Assembly: GCA_020650975.1 (NCBI GenBank)
Contig: JAIPMN010019908.1
Location: forward strand, 1-23,445
Direction of reading: 5' to 3'
DNA: 23,445 nt
Source: Apostichopus californicus
Lineage: Eukaryota > Echinodermata > Holothuroidea > Aspidochirotida > Stichopodidae
Shown: one piece after another, positions 1 through 10,827 of the stretch
How positions within the stretch are numbered: the stretch's first letter is position 1
How the letters are laid out: every line of letters starts with the position of its first letter
Notes under the pieces: model-generated
The model's database searches: none
What the model was told of the DNA's origin: nothing
Seen by the model: the letters and a program-made list of their open reading frames with translations, nothing else
Program-made: the position numbers and the translations under genes

Positions 1-882
1 TTGTTATTATTTCTTTACATCAATCTGGTATTACATTTTAGAGTAATTTTAAACAAGTTACGATGGTACAATTTGCTTTTCAGTTTGATTGACCTAAGCT
101 TACATTTACAAATTGAACCTGAATGGAGTTAAAAAGGTAACGAATAGGTACAGTATGTTTAACTTCAAGTTCGTAACATTTATATTTGTTCATAAACGGT
201 ATAATACTGAAAATAAGTACAAAATAATGTCGGAATGAAGGCAATATGTAATTAAAATTTACACTTTGGTAAAGATTGAAGATGGATGGTTTGTCTGAGA
301 TACTTTTTGAGATGGATATTTTGAGTAACTATTCTTAGCCCATTTCAAGCCATTAACAGGTGACATTCACATCGAGGTGGTTAGGCCATTCGCTTAGCAC
401 AGTGCTGACTAGGTAGGATGTCATATTTCCGTATTTTGGAAATTAAAAAAAAAAAAAAAAAAAATTTTTTCTTTCCGAGAAACTCCAGAGGTTATTTGGT
501 ACATACAAAAGGATACCTTAGAGCCTTGTATTACAACTAAGCAAAAAGAAACAGGGCAAAATCACAACAATAATTGTTTCTGTCAAACTTTATTGCCGAT
601 TTCGTATAAACGGGATATTTCTCATTTTCAAATAATCGGAATCGGAATCGGAATCGGTACGATTATGAAAAAAATAATCGGTAATCGGTATTTTCTGTTA
701 TGCATAATCGTTTGAACACTATATTTTATATCTATTTTTTTTATGTAAGTAGCCTTGCAAACTAATTAGGCACTGTTTTAGTGCTATACTTTTACTTTCA
801 TTTAATTTCATTGCTCTGATGTACTTGCTTTATTCTGAAAGGGCAAATTGACATTTCTCTGACAGATGATTAACTGTTTTTT
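1..882. other. Upstream non-coding, no gene seen
   Basis: AT-rich sequence. It contains a poly(A) run (about 445-465) followed by T's, and a small cggaatcggaat hexamer repeat near 640-660. No open frame of interest. Confidence 0.6.
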
Positions 883-1386
883 TACGGAAGCTTAAAAGTG
901 CCATCAACATTAGAAAAACTTTGCCCAATAAGTTGACATTTTTCAGTAAATTGTTTAGATAACAAGATAATATCTTATAAAAAATCAGAAATTGTTCAAT
1001 TGCTCAGATGGAATGAAGTGAGCAATTTAATATGTTGCAGAAAAATGTTGAATTGACGAGATATGATAAGTTGTCAATTGAACATTTTGCAGAAAATTGT
1101 TGAATTGATTATTGACGTCATATTATAAGTGGTCAATCAAACATTTTGCAGAAAATTGTTCAATTACTCAGTTGGAATGAAGTGAACAATTTTACATTTT
1201 CAGAAAAATGTTGAATTGACAAAATTTGATAAGTTGTCAAATTATGTCAATTAAACATTTTGCACAATCCGACATTTTTCAGATTTTTGATAAAATATTA
1301 TCTTGTTATCTAAACAATTTACTGAAAAATGTTGACTTATTGGGGCAAAATTGTTCTTATGTTGATGGCACTTTTAAGCTTCTGTA
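883..1386. mobile_element. Foldback MITE with ~110-bp inverted termini
   Basis: The left end (tacggaagcttaaaagtgcc) and the reverse complement of the right end (tacagaagcttaaaagtgcc) match, and pairing continues for more than 100 bp through ttgtttagataacaagataa on the left and its complement on the right. The interior holds two versions of a ~170-bp unit (ggaatgaagtgagcaattt near 1010, ggaatgaagtgaacaattt near 1171) plus short inverted words around gttgaattgac/gtcaattgaac. No coding capacity. Flanking T-runs (gtttttt/gttttt) may be a target-site duplication but are low-complexity. Confidence 0.85.
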
Positions 1387-2111
1387 GTTTTTGGACATAT
1401 TTAATGGGTACTATACAGTATTATAGTGTATATATGTACAGGTATAACACTTAGAGTATTTTTTAAATATGATAAACAGTTTTAAATTTTAGAATATCAT
1501 AGAGTTAGTTTTCCCATATAAATGGAACAGTTTCTGGCAGAATGCATAGAAGTGCATACATGTACTGTAGCTCCCAAAGTCCATGTTTTTCTGCATCCAT
1601 TTGCTGATTGATAACAATAAATCAGTCTTTCACTGTAGGGCTATACATGTACTGTATATTATAATGTCAGGCAAGATAATAGCAGGATGACTCAGCAAAG
1701 TTCACCTCGACTCTTCTCTCCTTCGCTGTGTGCATACTGTATACATGTGTGTGTGTGTGTGTGTGCTTGAAAAGTCACTTTGGCCGGGTAGTTGAAAGGT
1801 ATTTTTGTGTTTGCAGAACACAAACAAAGAATTGTCTTAATCTTCTTGGGGGCTTTATGTCATCTGTAAGAGTTATACTTTGTTAAATTGTTGGGTCACT
1901 GAATGCATTTGCATATAGGGATGCATACAGTTTACTTTAGGCCGGCCTATAGTTAATACGTGTACACTAAGGATCGATATTTCAGTGCATTCCATACGAC
2001 GATTGTTGAACGAAACTCTAGGACATCTCTGTTCTGCTGAATATATTCCCCGTCGAGGACCAAATTCCATTCTATTTTGTCACATTTCATACAGTGAAAA
2101 CATTGTCATAA
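1387..2111. other. Non-coding, nothing recognised besides the GT repeat
   Basis: Contains several tgtactgta-like words and the (GT)n run. A 65-codon minus-strand frame (1873-2070) has no recognisable similarity. Confidence 0.6.
1746..1766 (+). repeat. (GT)n microsatellite
   Basis: About nine uninterrupted GT dinucleotides follow atacat. Ordinary short dinucleotide repeat. Confidence 0.9.
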
Positions 2112-2420
2112 TTTTAGAAAATGCTTTGTTTGATACTTTTGGTTTTACCTAGTAGCAACTTTGCAGAATTTTTGCACCGTCATGCTATAAAGTAGTAGAA
2201 CTGAGAATCACATGTTTACATGTTATGCAATGCCTTACCCACATTTGTGACTCTGATGGTTTTTGTCAGCTTCCTGTAACCTTTGACCCTGACAGTTTTT
2301 GCCAACTTTGACAGACTAGTACTGTGTACATGTACATTGTGTGCTTGGTACACTCATAAACTGCATATGGTATGAGTACTACAGTGCTTAGCACTGTCCT
2401 GTCTCAAGTTGGAACCCAAA
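2112..2420 (+). repeat. Dispersed ~300-bp repeat, copy A
   Basis: It is colinear with 4388-4780: shared words include gtagcaactttgcagaat, gctataaagtagt, cctttgaccctgacag, gtgcttggtacactc and caagttggaaccc. Diverged by point changes and small indels. No open frame or terminal structure recognised. Confidence 0.85.
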
Positions 2421-2506
2421 AATGTCCTGCCATCAGATCAGGTCAGAGTTAAAGATAAGTTAAAAATCTATGTCATTTGTGGGGAGTAAATGTATACATG
2501 TATATG

Positions 2507-2737
2507 TATGTATTTTAGATCCTCCTGCAAGCAGGAACTTGTGAAGAAGCCATCATTGGCTTATCAAAGCCGCAAGCTGACCGAAGTCAGTCTCTTAGAT
2601 TCATATTTAACGTCCATGATTATGAATTGTCAATTGTCAACAACTCTGTAACTGGACGACATACATTAATCTTGGGGCGACTCGAACCGGGGACCTTATG
2701 AAGGCACCGGCCTTAACCGCTGAGTTAACACTCCACA
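2507..2737 (-). mobile_element. tRNA-derived SINE, copy 1
   Basis: Read on the minus strand it starts with a tRNA-like head: A-box-like gttaactcagcggttaagg and a perfect B-box core ggttcgagtc, then a body including attaatgtatgtcgtccagt, ggacgttaaatatgaatcta and a 3' end cttgcaggaggatctaaaat. The same head, body and tail occur in + orientation at 20915-21146, so this is a dispersed element with RNA polymerase III promoter boxes and not a functional tRNA. Confidence 0.88.
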
Positions 2738-3331
2738 ATCAAAGGGACCGTTAATTAGGTACCTGGCAAGTCTAAGTTTTGTCATAATTTGATCATCTCA
2801 TGACTGATCTACAAATATGTCAAGTTATTGATTCTATGGCGTTCTCATGTTCCTACGCTGCAAGCACAGTGGCATGGTAGTGCTGTATAAGTGAGTACTG
2901 TACTGTACAAGTCTAATGGAGTATATAAATGTACTACACCACCAGTCACGTCACTACTGTAGAGCTATAGTGGGTATAATAACATATGCATTTAATCCAG
3001 GTCAGCTTTAGCCCAAAGTAGAACCCTCATTGGTGTTATTGTAAACAGTTCTTTATAATGTTGTTCCTTCCTGCGTTGCTATGGGCACAGATGCACAAGA
3101 CTAAAGACACAAATTCACACAATGCAAAACTAATTTTGCTATAAAAATAGGTCTTTTTTGGCTTCATATATATATATACAGTATCTATCAACAAAACTAT
3201 GAATGTTTATCATGAAATTGTTAATGCGTGTACAGGAATAAGGGTGACCTTCTGCGTGGAACAGTTGATTAACAATTACATGCAAATATTGCCAAAACAA
3301 ACCTACTGGTACTCTACACTTCTACAGTATT
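2738..3331. other. Non-coding, nothing recognised
   Basis: AT-rich with scattered tactgtacagt-like words (for example near 2894) and a short ATATAT run near 3166. No exon signature. Confidence 0.6.
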
Positions 3332-3506
3332 CAGGGAATAATAGATGGATACAGTATCACATCGTGCAATAGGCAAATTGATATTGCAAAGATGAATAGC
3401 AGTTTTGTGTTACACAAAAACCATAGTACATTTACAAAGAGGCAAAATTCAAAGCCCTCCTCAAAAACTGCTACACAAAAAGTTGGAAACCTAAACTATT
3501 CCCTAG
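3332..3506. mobile_element. MITE with CAGGGAATAAT ends, copy 1
   Basis: It starts cagggaataatag and ends ctattcccta, with an interior shared with copies near 4330 and 14595 (words such as tagcagtttt, tacacaaaaaccatagta, aaaactgctacac). An agtatt word flanks both ends and may be a target-site duplication. It is about 175 bp and non-coding. Confidence 0.75.
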
Positions 3507-3608
3507 TATTGTCATGGACATGTTAAAAGAACCAAAACAAGATAAATGTTTCCAACGGGAGCACTAATCGATCTGTAAGCATTTCGTGGAACGGTGAGGG
3601 GAGATGAG

Positions 3609-3930
3609 AGGAGTGCGGGGGGAGTTCAATAAACAAGGAAATGTCCTCAAAAGAGGAGTGCGGGAGGGAGTTAAATATACGTTGAAATTACCTCACAAGA
3701 GGAGTGTGGGAGGGAATTCACTATATGGGGAATGTCCTCACAAGAGGAGGGCGGGAGGGATTTCAATAAATGGGGAAATGTCCTCAAAAGAGGAGTGTGG
3801 GAGGGAGTTCAATATACGGGGAAATGTCCTCATAAGAGGAGTGCGGGAGGGAGTTCAATAAATGGGGAAATGTCCTCAAAAGAGGAGTGCGGGAGGGAGT
3901 TCAATAAATGGGGAAATATCCTCACAAAAG
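3609..3930 (+). repeat. Minisatellite, 7 units of ~46 bp
   Basis: Units begin aggagtgcgggagggagttc and continue aataaatggggaaatgtcct with caaaag. Seven units occur, the last being the least like the rest at its 3' end. The open frames here (85 and 102 codons) are by-products of the repeat. Confidence 0.93.
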
Positions 3931-4020
3931 TGCTATCTCCATTTGCTGTCTCCTTTGCTCCCACCCCCCCCCCCCTTTACCTCTCCTTATTATCATACTG
4001 CATGTACAGTACACAAAGTC

Positions 4021-4300
4021 TCTACCTTATGGAACAATAATGTGTAATATTTTAAACACAATGACCATGTCCCGATTTGCTCCCCTTTCCCCCACCCCCC
4101 TCTCGCACCCCAGCCTAAAGATGGGGTACATGTGTTGCCGATCACTGAGACTGAGTGGAGTCTCTACCTTTAACTGAATAATTTGTAATAGTTTAAACAA
4201 AATGACTATGTCCCGATTTGTTCCCCTCACTCCTCCCCCCCTCTCCCACCCCAGCCTCAAGATGGGGTACATGTGTTGCCAATCACTGAGACTGAGTGTT
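4021..4300 (+). repeat. ~140-bp tandem duplication (2 units)
   Basis: The two units start at tctacct and share tgtaatattttaaacacaat (unit 1) with tgtaatagtttaaacaaaat (unit 2), atgtcccgattt, a C-rich tract, and gatggggtacatgtgttgcc. Diverged by about 10 percent by eye. Confidence 0.88.
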
Positions 4301-4387
4301 TGGTGTATGCTAAACTCTATACACAGTATCAGGGAATAATTGATCCAGTACTGCATCACAGTCGAATGCTATATGCAAGATGGTGGT

Positions 4388-4780
4388 ATCTTTTAGCAAA
4401 TGCTTGACACTTTTCATTTTACCCAGGTAGCAACTTTGCAGAATCTTTGCACAGTCAAGCTATAAAGTAGTGCTAAGTATCACATGTACTTACATGTTGT
4501 ACATTGGTTTTACCACACTTTTGACCCTGATGGTTTTGGTCAACTTCCACAGACCTTTGACCCTGACAGATGGGTCTTTTGGTCAACTTTGACAGAATAT
4601 ACTTACTGAATACATGAACATTCTGTGCTTGGTACACTCTACATGAACTGTATGGGTACTGTACTTATTACTATAGTACAGTTTAGCAATGCTCCATTGC
4701 ACTCTACATGAACTGTATGGGTACTGTACTTATTACTATAGTACAGTTTAGCAATGCTCCATTGCAAGTTGGAACCCGAA
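4388..4780 (+). repeat. Dispersed ~300-bp repeat, copy B, with internal 65-bp duplication
   Basis: It is the second copy of the 2112-2420 repeat, and it appears to interrupt the MITE that starts at 4330. It is longer because of a perfect 65-bp tandem duplication at 4635-4765. Confidence 0.85.
4635..4765 (+). repeat. Perfect 65-bp tandem duplication (2 copies)
   Basis: The block starting cactctacatgaactgtatg occurs at 4635 and again at 4700 with no visible difference, implying recent duplication. Each copy contains a short inverted pair (actgtact ... agtacagt). Confidence 0.95.
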
Positions 4781-4950
4781 ACTGGTTTAACTGCTTTGCA
4801 CTTGTATTCATGTACAAGTACAAAGATGTATCCAGCAGAAGCCTACACAGGAAACATAGTATTTCTTAAAAGAGACAAGGTTCAGAGACTTCAAAGACTG
4901 CTACACAAAATATGACCTCTAATATGACCTCTAAATGATAATCTTTTGAG

Positions 4951-5310
4951 CAGTGGCGGAGTTAGGGGTATTGGTCAGGGGGGACGAGAATGTTCTGTAG
5001 GGGCGCTTTCGACACTATCTAAGCTGAGCGCCACCACAGGTTGGCGCGGCGCGTACAGAATATTTTTGAGTAAAGATACTCCCTAGATAGCCGGAAATGA
5101 CCCTTGATAAATAGCTGTTAGAGCATTTTGTCAGAAAATTACACCAACAAAATGTGACAAATGTCAATAGGTAGATGAGAGCGCAATAAAAAGTCAATAA
5201 TCGCAAATAAGTAAAATGTGGTAAAAAGCTGAAAAGGGCGCCAGCAGTCCATTTGAGTCCGTCAGGGGGGGCATCCACCCCCCCCTGACTGTATGGACGC
5301 TCCGCCACTG
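4951..5310. mobile_element. Non-autonomous hAT-type MITE, copy 1, perfect 8-bp TSD
   Basis: The ends are inverted (cagtggcgga at the left, tccgccactg at the right) and the element is flanked by identical 8-bp CTTTTGAG at 4943-4950 and 5311-5318. CAGTGGCGG-like termini with an 8-bp TSD are typical of the hAT superfamily (established). The 360-bp interior has no transposase. A related copy lies at 13696-14136. Confidence 0.93.
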
Positions 5311-5550
5311 CTTTTGAGTAATATTCCATGAAATCTCAATGTTTAAATGCTATGGTATTTTATGATTCATTACTATATCATACTATTAATGTTGTATGTT
5401 TTACAGATTTAGTTGTTTGTTTATTTAGGTGCGACGAATACTTTACAACTAACACTACATTCAAGGTCAATACTGTTATAAACAGTACATGGTCTTGAAA
5501 CATTTGGATATATAACAAGCAGTGCTACTGTAAGGCAGATCATCCATATG

Positions 5551-6094
5551 CAGACCCGTCAACTCTCCCGGCTTTACCGGGAGACTCCCGGTTTTTACCC
5601 GAATCTCCTGGCCTCCCGGTTTCATATTCTATTCTCCCGGTTTTTTAATGTTTCATCACTTGCGACATTTCTGAAAAAAGCCAACAGTTAGTCCTATGCT
5701 TACAAATTATTAGTAATTCCCCACAGTAACGCTGAACAGGAAAGGCTATTCAGAGTAGTTCGCACAGACGGTCAAGTCTCAAGCTTGATGGGACTCTATC
5801 TAGCATACTAGCCATGAAGTCACAGTACCCAGAGTCCACTGTTCCCTGTTTCAAATGGAAGCCTACTAAAGAAACCCTGTAGAAAGCGAAGCGAGCTGCT
5901 GTAAACTACAACAAGAAACACTGATTGGATGATTCTCTCACTGTATTGCATAAGTAGACTGCTTATTTAGGAGTATTAATATCATTTCAGTTGAAAACTA
6001 CCAACCTCCCTATTTTCCCCTTGTTCTGGGCTATCTTTTGGCCCTGAAAAATGTTATTCTCCCTATTTTGGAGTCAAACAGGTTGACAGGTCTG
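5551..6094 (+). mobile_element. Decayed DNA transposon with hAT-like transposase C-terminal remnant
   Basis: Terminal inverted repeats cagacccgtcaac (left) and gttgacaggtctg (right) differ at one position and are flanked by CATATG on both sides, a 6-bp repeat that is itself palindromic. Near 5728-5920 a + strand remnant reads NAEQERLFRVVRT, then after a frameshift LDGTLSSILAMKS and FKWKPTKETL, a stop, then KAKRAAVNYNKKH and a stop. The order resembles the C-terminal (hATC) part of hAT transposases. The left end has repeated ctcccgg words. Family assignment is by pattern only. Confidence 0.75.
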
Positions 6095-6100
6095 CATATG

Positions 6101-6992
6101 ATACACTTTACTGTATGACGCACTGTACTGTACTTACAGCATCCTGATCATACCCCCCTCCCCTTCCCCCTCACCCAAAAAGAATGGTCATCTTAGTGCT
6201 GAAAATCACTAACTAGATGCTGTACGATATAAATGGTATTCACACTAACTAAATACGTCTCTTTCAAGTAATGACTCAGAACCCACATATCTTACCATAA
6301 GGGTGTGAGTATTACTCAATAGGCAAGTGAGGCAAGTGCCCAGTGACCCCCGAAGGGTCAATGGGCCCTCTCATCCATGACAAGACATACCAATGGTTTT
6401 ATTTTTGGAGCTGCCTCATGCAAAACAATGTGTAAAAGTAAGTTGGCCTGTCGTTTCCATCCTAGCAGGATCTTCTTCAGAGGCTAAATGACATGCAAAA
6501 CAAAACGTAGTAATGAAGGGCAGGAGGGGAATCGTGTACATTGAGCCTTATTGCTGAATAAACCACAGACAGAGATTGTTTATATGGCCTGTTGCACAAT
6601 AACACTGCAGAGTTGAAGACTTTTCAGCATTCCAGCTATTCATATATTATTTCCACCTCTGTATGATTGCCCTGCAATACTACTGACCTGTAGGAACTAA
6701 TAGCTAGAGACATTTCTTTGGCCTTTCGTTTACACTATAAATGCAAACCAGTTCCTTTATCCCTAAATCACATGTGATTATTTTGACAGGTCAGATAGGG
6801 ATATATATACTGTGGGATAGACTGTAAAATTCTGTTGAATGGAAGTTAATGGACCTATAGTATATATACAGTATATGCTTAAGGTCACCACTGGAAGCTA
6901 ACCATTTTAAACTCCCACAATTTGTACAAACTGGTCACCAGGTTTACACTGTATCTATATCTTAAAATTTGTAATATTAACTTTAATGGGTG
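6101..6992. other. Non-coding, nothing recognised
   Basis: Has a C-rich stretch near 6152 and a ggcaagtgaggcaagtgccc stretch near 6321 that may be the start of an old repeat. No open frame of interest. Confidence 0.5.
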
Positions 6993-7335
6993 TGAAGACT
7001 CGCGCACAAAGAGACATCTCATGCCGGTAATCTGACCTAGTTTCGAATGAGGTGTACAGAAGTGTTAGACACCACCATCGATCCCAGAAAATACACACGC
7101 AGCTTGCTACCGTCGGTAATTAGACACTAGTGTACAGTCAATACATACAGCTACGGTCAATACCCACAACACAGTGAACATAGAAGCGATGGACATCTCA
7201 GGTCCAAACAAAAGATAACAAGGTATCACATTTCATTATCATCTGCATTTTGTAGCGAAAAGCAGAAACTTCACTTGCAAGCAACGGAAAGTTAACTTTT
7301 TCAAAGCGCGGCACGCAGTTTGGGGCGAGTCTTCA
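6993..7335. mobile_element. Possible 343-bp MITE with TGAAGACTCGC ends
   Basis: Left end tgaagactcgc at 6993 and its exact inverse gcgagtcttca ending at 7335; TTTAA lies six bases outside each end. The interior is slightly richer in CG words (catcgatccc, accgtcggtaat, aaagcgcggcacg) than its surroundings. No target-site duplication could be fixed, and there is only one copy in the window. Confidence 0.45.
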
Positions 7336-8303
7336 ATGCCTTTAAAACTACTGTACTGTGCAACCATGAAGACAAATTTACAGTCTGTTGCAATATGCTC
7401 CAGAATATCTCTGTCAATTTGTGAACATTTGTGGGAGGTGAGATATTGTACACCGAGTGCTCACATTTCTGAACTTGTCAAGAACATTGTTTTTTATCGA
7501 TCAATGATGATCATACACATTGATTATGTAGAGTATATATATAGGTCATGTAAATAATGTGTGTCCTTGAGCTGGTTCAAGGCAAATACTGTACTGTGTA
7601 AACTGTAAAGTGTAAACTGACTTTTTTTATTCATACCAATTAAGGCATTATAATATTATCTGAATACTGCACAGTACACTTTCTAGTCAATGGAATTAAG
7701 ATTGAAATAATTTCATATTTCATTTATGAATACACCTAAGTACTAAATAACACTACATTATGATACAGTGACACCTTAAGCACCAATAAACTCAGTATAT
7801 ACATGTTAAGCCAAATTTGTAACATTGGTAATAAAGTAAAGTAACAATAATTTATTACAGTATGTAAACCTGTGAGGAGAATCTCCAATGATTTGCAGTT
7901 TTGCCATATTGTGTACAAGAATCCTGTTGTTTGGTGAGGTCAAATCTCCTTTGAGGTCACCAGAGGTCAAACTCTGAAACACCTTACACATGATATCTGA
8001 CGATGGAAAATCGTGGATACCTCTAATACTTGGTGTGTGGATGCATCACATTGAGTGCAATACCCCTACTGTTTTTGGTGGAGGTGTGTATAGCCACTTA
8101 CAGTAGACTGACCTGTGTTTAACATGCCATAGTGTTATTGTATCAAAATGGTGGTTCGGGCCATTTCTATTGTAACAGCTAGTTCTGGTTACTAACAAGC
8201 AGAAGTCTAGTGCACTGAAGTCATCGAAACTTCAATGCATTTTGCATTCTAGTTACATTGGATTCACTGACATACTTAGTATTATTTTTTTTTTGCTTTC
8301 CAG
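7336..8303. other. Non-coding upstream of first recognised exon
   Basis: The T-rich run ending at 8303 is the acceptor tract for exon a. I looked for an exon resembling the N-terminal KWGDEVEYM-type motif in this and the preceding sequence and did not find one. Confidence 0.6.
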
Positions 8304-8423
8304 TGAGAATCCGACTGCTTGGAGACCAGAATATGGCAACTATATGATAGAGGGTACCCCAGGAAAACCTTATGGAGGACTTTTTGCACACTTCAATGTT
8401 GTTGAAGCCAATATGAGGTTAAG
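8304..8423 (+). CDS. GCLC: GCLC exon a (human about 88-127)
   Basis: The exon follows the acceptor tttgctttccag and ends before gtacgg. It starts with the third base of a codon (phase 2) and ends with two bases of an Arg codon. It encodes [20 protein letters not shown] and onward to VEANMRL. The conserved IEGTPG loop belongs to the ATP/metal-binding active site of eukaryotic GCLs; its Glu corresponds to a metal ligand in the yeast enzyme (family knowledge). The Arg split with the next exon matches human R127. It is the first recognisable exon in the window, and its phase means at least one coding exon lies upstream. Confidence 0.96.
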
Positions 8424-10796
8424 GTACGGTGCGGCAGTTCAGCTTAAAATTGTTTATTTTTAAAAGAGAGAATAAAAAAGAGAAAAAAAATCAAGCAGTT
8501 CAAAAAAGGAAGGATGCATTAGGGCTAACTTTTTTTTTATAATTATTTTGATTTTTAATTTTGTTTTAAAAGATATAGATGTATATAGAAAAGAAACATC
8601 ACTTTGAAACTGCAGTGAAAAGACATCTTTGCATTTTGGAATCAGCTTGTATGGAAACACATTTTTGAAATGATGCAGAAAGGCACATCGCACAGTAGTA
8701 TCCAAATGCAATGGAGAAATGGCCTGCCTTTTCTGTGCACTGTGAGAATATTGTGTGTGCACATAGGTTCAAGATAACCCTTGACTAATACAACTTAAAG
8801 TCCAAAAGCAATTTGTCTAAACATGGGCAAAGTTGTAAGGAAATTGTCTGGTAACTTTCCCTTTGGACAACCTGGATTTACATGTTGGTTGTCCGAACAG
8901 CAAACTACCATTAAAAATTTGCCCTTGACCAAAGTATTTGAGCATAGTAACCTTTAGTATTTCTAATAATAATTTGAGGTTAGTATACATACAGTGTTTC
9001 ATTGAAACATATCGAGTCATACAGTCGTTGCGTTAGTGTACCAGCATTTGTTCACATTATCTGAAGCTGAGATAACAATGTTACCATTGTTCAGCGGGAA
9101 CTGAAAAACTCACGGCTGGTGATTAAGTTTAGTAACCCCAATTAAAAGGAAGAGGGGTCTTGCAGTTTTAAATACAGAGAAGTTTGGTTTCCAACAGCAG
9201 ATCAATCATTGATATGTCTGACCGACTACTTGTGTATCATGATGTGAATTGAAAAGGATTAAAAGAAATTGAAAAGAAAAAGAAAAAAACACAGAAAAAT
9301 GCTCCTTCATTACAGCTGATCAATTTTCAAACATATGCAGGTTGGATTTGTCTGTGTAAGGTTATATCAGTACACACACCTATGTCTTGAAAGAAGTCAT
9401 TGTACAACAAATTTCATGGATGAAAGATACTTCTAATTAAAAAAAATTCTTTATTATTTGTTTTTTCCCCCATTTTATCCCAAAATTTTGCAGACGAGAA
9501 CAATTGGAGAAGCTTCTGAATAGAAGCAGTGGAGAGACGTGTCTGTCGATAACATCATTTCCCAGGTACGTAGAACGTATGGAACAGTACTTTGAATAGC
9601 TTGTTTGCTAAATGTAAATAAAGTTCTGCAACAACTCCTTGCCAAGAGAACTGGTCCTTTGGGATGTAAAGAACTTGCAATAAACAGGCAATTGATCTAG
9701 ATGGGTGGGGGAAGTAAAAAATAAATAAAGAAAACATTAAAAAAAAGATAAAAAAAGGAAGAAACAAAGGAAGAAATAAGACACACCCAAATATGCTGTG
9801 TCATTGGTATTGCAAATCCAACTGAAAATGAGGCCTTTTGCCACAAGAGTTGACGCGAAGAAGAGAAAAACCAAGAAATTGAAATGGAGGAAAAGGGGAC
9901 AATTTGAAGGTTTTTGTTAGCCTGACATCTAGTCGAGTCTTATTGATTTAATTTCAGTTGTTTTGAAATTCGATGTCAAGATATAGTGCAGTACATAATG
10001 TACATACAGCTTTGTTGTCTTGCTGTGCAGGGTTGTTGTGATTTTCTCTGCAATTAAAAAAGCTGAATTTAAAGGTCATGGGTACTACTTTTATGCTTCC
10101 AAAAATGTCTAAACTGACAAGACATTGTTCACACTTGTGCTCTGAATCAACACCTTTGCCCTTTTATCAGATAATTTATTTATTTTTTATTCAAAAAAGA
10201 AAATCCTTTGCTCTCATGTGTATGTCGAAACAAACCTGAATAAGTTGCTGGAGCTTTAATAGTTTGAGAATAATTCTGTCAAACTTAATGGTTCTGTCGT
10301 TGTTCAGTTGCCAATCTACACTTTATTCATTTGATACTACTACTACAACTACTATTACTACTACTGCTACTGCTACCACTACTACTACCACTACCACTAC
10401 TACTACTGCTACTGCTACCACTACTACTACTACTACTGCTACTGCTACCACTACTACTGCTACCACTACTACTACTACTACTACTACGACTACTACTACT
10501 ACTACTACTACTACTAGTACTACTGCTACTGCTACTGCTACTACTACTACTACAACTACTACTGCTACTATTAATACTACAACTACTACTGCTACTACTA
10601 ATACTACTACTACTACTACTAGTAGTACTACTGCTACTACTACTACTACAACTACTACTGCTACTATTAATACTACAACTACTACTGCTACTACTAATAC
10701 TACTACTACTACTGCTACCACTACTACTACTGCTGCTACTGCTACCACTACTACTACTACTACTAGTAGTACTACTGCTACTACTACTTCTACTAC

Positions 10797-10827
<31 letters not shown>

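Larger units (their letters stand above)
4330..5328. mobile_element. MITE CAGGGAATAAT copy 3, split by two insertions
   Basis: The left end cagggaataattgatccagt is at 4330. Matching interior resumes near 4800-4915 (caagtacaaagatgtatcc, cttcaaagactgctacac), and a degenerate right end (taatattccatg) appears just after the hAT MITE. The break near 4388-4790 is filled by a segment also found at about 2112-2420, and the hAT MITE at 4951-5310 sits in the 3' part. The right end is inferred from weak similarity. Confidence 0.5.

Noticed and set aside
3604-4040. Overlapping 85- and 102-codon frames
   Set aside because: They follow the 46-bp minisatellite and have no composition or domain of a real protein.
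5015-5329. 104-codon minus-strand frame (and the similar one at 13985-14305)
   Set aside because: Both lie inside or across the hAT MITE copies, which are non-coding elements; the shared residues reflect the shared repeat.
7336-7557. 73-codon frame as a missing N-terminal GCLC exon
   Set aside because: It shows no resemblance to the conserved N-terminal GCLC motifs.
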